DNA from: Anaerolineales bacterium
Lineage (GTDB): Bacteria > Chloroflexota > Anaerolineae > Anaerolineales > Villigracilaceae
Reading direction: 5' to 3'
NCBI GenBank assembly: GCA_017882065.1
Contig: JADGQD010000025.1
Coordinates: 1-15,824 of the forward strand
Length of the DNA: 15,824 nt
Shown piece by piece: positions 13,335 to 15,824 of this stretch. The notes beneath the pieces are model-generated. The model saw nothing but the letters and a program-made list of their open reading frames with translations. It made no database searches and was not told the origin of the DNA. A program made the translations under genes and the position numbers. How positions within the stretch are numbered: the first letter of the stretch is position 1; each line of letters begins with the position of its first letter.

Positions 13335-14104
13335 ACCTCATCGGCACCATTTTCGCTGCCCTGGCTGCCATTGCGGCCGGCCTCATCAACGCCCTGGCGG
13401 GCGGCGGGACACTGATCACCTTCCCCGTCCTGATGGCAATCGGGCTTCCGGCCGTCTCGGCCAATGTCACCAATACAGTGGCGCTCTGCCCGGGTTATTT
13501 AGGCGGGACTCTAGCCCAGTTGAAAGACCTGAAAGACCAGAAAAAACGGCTGTGGATCCTCATTCCGGCCGGAGCACTCGGCGGGCTGATAGGAGGAATC
13601 CTGCTCCTGAATACAGGAGAGAAGCTCTTCACGGATTTAGTCCCATATCTTATCCTGCTGGCATCCAGCCTGTTGGCCGTCCAGGACCCGGTGCGTGCAT
13701 GGCTGACCCGTCGCCTGGAACAAGGCAATACAAAAACCCCGTCAGAAGTATGGGCTTTCTTCCCGGTTTTTCTGGCGGCCATCTACGGCGGCTATTTCGG
13801 GGCAGGCTTGAGCGTGATCGTGCTGGCCGTCCTGGGACTGGTGTTGAACGACTCCCTGACACGCTTAAATGCCCTTAAACAGGGTATCGCCTTTGCCACT
13901 AACGTCGCCGCGGCGCTGTTTTTTATCTTTTCGGGCAAGGTGGTCTGGAGCGTGGCCCTGGTCATGGCGGTCGGCGCCCTGCTGGGCGGCGTTCTGGGGG
14001 GAAAACTCGCCAGCAATATCAAACCCGCGACACTACGCTGGATCGTGGTCGCGATAGGCTTCGTAGTTGGGATTATCTATCTGGTTCGGTCATTCATATC
14101 CTGA
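13331..14104 (+). CDS. TauE/SafE family membrane permease
   Basis: A 257-residue protein with about eight hydrophobic helices in two related halves. The first half has AGLINALAGGGTLITFPVLM and NVTNTVALCPGYLGG; the second repeats the pattern as YGGYFGAGLSVIVLAVLGL and LNALKQGIAFATNVAAA. This is the layout of the TauE/SafE family, whose members export sulfite, sulfoacetate or related anions; the substrate cannot be read from sequence. It is translationally coupled to the SDR gene by an ATGA overlap, which hints that its cargo may be a substrate or product of that enzyme. Confidence 0.9.
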   Translation: MNLIGTIFAALAAIAAGLINALAGGGTLITFPVLMAIGLPAVSANVTNTVALCPGYLGGTLAQLKDLKDQKKRLWILIPAGALGGLIGGILLLNTGEKLFTDLVPYLILLASSLLAVQDPVRAWLTRRLEQGNTKTPSEVWAFFPVFLAAIYGGYFGAGLSVIVLAVLGLVLNDSLTRLNALKQGIAFATNVAAALFFIFSGKVVWSVALVMAVGALLGGVLGGKLASNIKPATLRWIVVAIGFVVGIIYLVRSFIS

Positions 14105-14139
14105 AAAAACGTCCCGAAGGTATGAAACCTGCGGGACGT
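14104..14139 (-). terminator. intrinsic terminator downstream of gltX
   Basis: On the minus strand ACGTCCCG-CA-GGT, loop, ACC-TT-CGGGACGT (14139-14109) is an 8-bp stem plus a 3-bp inner stem over a 2x2 internal loop. It runs into a T tract at 14109-14104. The plus strand lacks a comparable T run, so it mainly serves gltX, although it also lies right after the permease stop. Confidence 0.85.
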
Positions 14140-14144
14140 ATGCT

Positions 14145-15626
14145 TTAAATCTTTTCCAACATTTCAATCGCTTTCTTCACCCTCTCCAACACTTTTTCCT
14201 TCCCCACAATCTCCATACTCTCGAACAGCGGCGGGCTGACGGTCTGACCCGTCACCGCGACGCGCAGAATCCCAAAGACCTGGTTGGGACTCAACCCAAG
14301 TTGTTCCACCAGCGCCCGCAGGGGTGGTTCAGCGGTGACAGGATTAATTTCTGGCAAACCAGAAAGGATCTCCAGCGACTTGCGGGCAATGTCCACCGAT
14401 TGGGCAGCCGTCAGATTCTTAGCGACCAGGTCAGTAGGTTTCGGTTCGACAGTCTCTTTAAAGAACCAGGCCGCGAAAGGCAGGCAGTCGTCCAGGGTGA
14501 CCAGACGCTCGCGGATGAGCGGGGTAATTTTCAGGAGTTTGGTGTCAGCCACGGCGAGACCCTCGCGCAGGAAATAGGGCTTGATACGAGCGGCCAAGTC
14601 ATCGGTCCGGAGGAGGCGGATGTGGGTCGCATTGAAATGGTCAAGTTTGGCAAAATTGATGGCGGCGGGAGAGGGTGTCAGATTGTGGATGTCAAAGCGA
14701 GCGATCATATCGTCCAGAGTCAGCACGTCGCCTTCGGAGACACCCCAGCCCATCAGAGCAATCCAGTTGAGGACGCCTTCGGGGATATACCCCAGGCTTT
14801 GCATGTCGCCGACAAAAATCGAGTGGCCGTCCTGGATGGCTTCGGCGGCCTCGCGTTTGCTCATCTTGCCTTTCCCGCTGGGCTTTAGGAAAACTGAGAG
14901 ATGCACAAATTGCGGCTCTTCCCAGCCAAAGGCACGGATGATGTGCGTATGCAGCGGTAGAGAGGGCAACCATTCCGAGCCGCGGATGACATGCGTGATT
15001 TCCATCAGGTGGTCATCCACCATCGCAGCAAGATGATAAGTGGGCAGGCCATCGGATTTGAGCAGAACAGAATCGTCCAGAGCGGAATTTTCGGTAGTGC
15101 TGGGACCGCGCAGCAAATCCGTGGTGGTGATGCTCCCTTCCTTGGGCATTTTGAAGCGAATTACAAACTTCTCGCCAGAGGCGGCGCGACGGCGTCCCTC
15201 GTCCGGGTTCAGGTTGCGACAGGCTCCGTCGTAGCGCGGGTTTTGTTTGTTTTTCATCTGCTCCTGACGGACTTTGTCCAGGCTGTCAGGGGTGCAGAAA
15301 CAGGGGAATGCGTGCCCCAGTTCCACCAGTTTCCAGGCGTACTCATGGTAAACCTCGCGGCGCTCGGTCTGACGGTAGGGGCCGCAGGGACCGCCAACAT
15401 CCGGGCCTTCATCGTAATTGATTCCCAGCCAGTGCAGGCCGTCAATCAGTTCCTGCTCGGCGCCGGGGACGAAGCGTTTCTGGTCGGTATCTTCGATACG
15501 CAGGATAAAGGTCCCGCCAGTGCGGCGCGCCAGGAGGAACGGATAGAGCGCAGACCGGGCGCTACCGAGGTGCATCCGACCGGTGGGAGAAGGAGCAAAG
15601 CGTGTGCGAACAGGTCGAGGGTACAA
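14145..15626 (-). CDS. gltX: glutamyl-tRNA synthetase
   Basis: Charges tRNA-Glu, and possibly tRNA-Gln in lineages without GlnRS. The 493 residues show VRTRFAPSPTGRMHLGSAR (HIGH-type motif at 19-22), RIEDTD, a Cys-containing insert (CFCTPDSLDK...GACRNLNPDE), and GKGKMSKREA (KMSKR at 254-258). An all-helical anticodon-binding domain covers about 330-493. The start is taken as TTG 15626-15624, because a perfect GGAGG (15636-15632) stands 5 nt before it and the family begins immediately after. An upstream in-frame TTG at 15659 would translate half of a palindromic repeat and has no ribosome site. No ATG is available. It follows the second SEDS gene by 45 nt and may be cotranscribed with it. Confidence 0.95.
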   Translation of the reverse strand: MYPRPVRTRFAPSPTGRMHLGSARSALYPFLLARRTGGTFILRIEDTDQKRFVPGAEQELIDGLHWLGINYDEGPDVGGPCGPYRQTERREVYHEYAWKLVELGHAFPCFCTPDSLDKVRQEQMKNKQNPRYDGACRNLNPDEGRRRAASGEKFVIRFKMPKEGSITTTDLLRGPSTTENSALDDSVLLKSDGLPTYHLAAMVDDHLMEITHVIRGSEWLPSLPLHTHIIRAFGWEEPQFVHLSVFLKPSGKGKMSKREAAEAIQDGHSIFVGDMQSLGYIPEGVLNWIALMGWGVSEGDVLTLDDMIARFDIHNLTPSPAAINFAKLDHFNATHIRLLRTDDLAARIKPYFLREGLAVADTKLLKITPLIRERLVTLDDCLPFAAWFFKETVEPKPTDLVAKNLTAAQSVDIARKSLEILSGLPEINPVTAEPPLRALVEQLGLSPNQVFGILRVAVTGQTVSPPLFESMEIVGKEKVLERVKKAIEMLEKI

Positions 15627-15631
15627 AAAAG

Positions 15632-15636
15632 CCTCC
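15632..15636 (-). promoter_or_regulatory. ribosome binding site that fixes the gltX TTG start
   Basis: GGAGG on the minus strand with 5 nt to TTG 15626. It decides between the two in-frame TTG candidates and shortens the protein by 11 residues relative to the longest frame. Confidence 0.8.
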
Positions 15637-15641
15637 GAAGC

Positions 15642-15672
15642 GCAGTAGTAACGACTCAAGTCGTTACTACGC
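15642..15672. repeat. 12-bp perfect palindrome (GTAGTAACGACT type) upstream of gltX
   Basis: GTAGTAACGACT (15645-15656), a 2-base centre CA, AGTCGTTACTAC (15659-15670). GC bases extend the stem on either side with one bulged A. It fills most of the 45-nt gap between the upstream SEDS stop and the gltX start. No T tract follows on the minus strand, so it is not a standard terminator; it resembles a short mobile or dispersed palindromic repeat. Confidence 0.85.
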
Positions 15673-15824
15673 TAAAAGTCCAATGGTTTATGTCTTAATA
15701 CAACGCTTTCCACAAGTCCAATACCAAGCATCAGGGAAATCAGACCACTGCCGCCATAACTGATAAACGGGAGCGGTATACCCGTGACCGGGATCAGGTT
15801 CAGGTTGACGGCGATATTCACCGC
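15672..15824 (-). CDS. C-terminus of a second SEDS protein (FtsW/RodA/SpoVE family), partial
   Basis: The last 50 residues are in the window, with the stop TAG at 15674-15672; the rest lies beyond base 15824. NLNLIPVTGIPLPFISYGGSG is the conserved C-terminal SEDS signature, followed by a final helix and a short VLRHKPLDF tail. SEDS proteins polymerise peptidoglycan glycan strands; whether this one is the division (FtsW) or elongation (RodA) copy cannot be told. It is separate from the SEDS half of the fusion at 6428-8866, so the organism has at least two. Confidence 0.9.
   Translation of the reverse strand, partial: AVNIAVNLNLIPVTGIPLPFISYGGSGLISLMLGIGLVESVVLRHKPLDF

Noticed and set aside
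15645..15670. The palindrome before gltX as a terminator for the upstream SEDS gene.
   Set aside because: On the minus strand it is followed by TGCGCTTCGGAGG, not a T run, so it is unlikely to terminate transcription intrinsically.
14067..15698. Long plus-strand frames opposite gltX (273 and 235 codons).
   Set aside because: They are shadows of gltX, which has all GluRS motifs on the minus strand.
1..15824. CRISPR array, tRNA or rRNA genes, insertion sequences.
   Set aside because: No regularly spaced repeats, no cloverleaf-like segments, no transposase motifs and no terminal inverted repeat pairs were seen.

Overview
The window is about 57% GC by eye, densely packed and coding on both strands. 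It looks like a chromosomal segment of a member of the Chloroflexota, most likely Anaerolineae. That assignment is inference from three things: a secreted SH3 protein with a Pro/Thr-rich 'PTATP'-type linker, an FhaA-like/FhaB-like pair next to a SEDS gene, and ATTCGTAATT-type and GTAGTAACGACT-type intergenic repeats. No rRNA, tRNA, transposase, phage gene or CRISPR array is visible.

Layout. (1) 1-2016, minus strand: a tightly coupled operon of lipoprotein, a 39-residue one-TM microprotein, an MBOAT acyltransferase, and the start of a membrane-anchored protein cut by the window edge. The first two junctions overlap and the third has a 1-nt gap. The microprotein ends in WIYQGF, closely like the C-terminal acyl-shuttle hexapeptide of DltX, so this reads as a Dlt-like envelope-acylation system. 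(2) 2193-3276: an A-type Fe-S carrier with a strong promoter, convergent with a secreted SH3b protein; they share a bidirectional terminator. (3) 3322-8902, plus strand: a zinc-ribbon protein, two FHA proteins (FhaA-like and FhaB-like), MTA phosphorylase, and an 812-residue fusion of a SEDS glycosyltransferase to a penicillin-binding-protein domain that has lost its SxxK and KTG motifs. (4) 8905-10323, minus: tyrS, preceded by a 14-codon leader peptide with three consecutive Tyr codons and a complete 1:2 / 2:3 / 3:4 set of alternative hairpins ending in an intrinsic terminator, i.e. a trp-type attenuator for tyrosine. (5) 10324-10665, minus: a small membrane protein of unknown function, divergent from glnS. 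(6) 10744-14104, plus: glnS, an SDR oxidoreductase and a TauE/SafE permease. (7) 14104-15824, minus: gltX, starting at a TTG fixed by a perfect GGAGG, a 12-bp palindrome repeat, and the C-terminus of a second SEDS protein (FtsW/RodA).

Themes. Envelope construction appears in four places: the acylation operon, the FHA pair with the SEDS fusion, the second SEDS gene and the SH3b protein. Three aminoacyl-tRNA synthetases lie within 7 kb. Several promoters place the TATAAT box 9-10 nt before the start codon, so those transcripts should be leaderless or nearly so, including the tyr leader peptide. The three most notable observations are the DltX-like microprotein operon, the Tyr leader-peptide attenuator and the SEDS-pseudo-PBP fusion. 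None was confirmed by a search; all rest on reading the sequence and on family knowledge.
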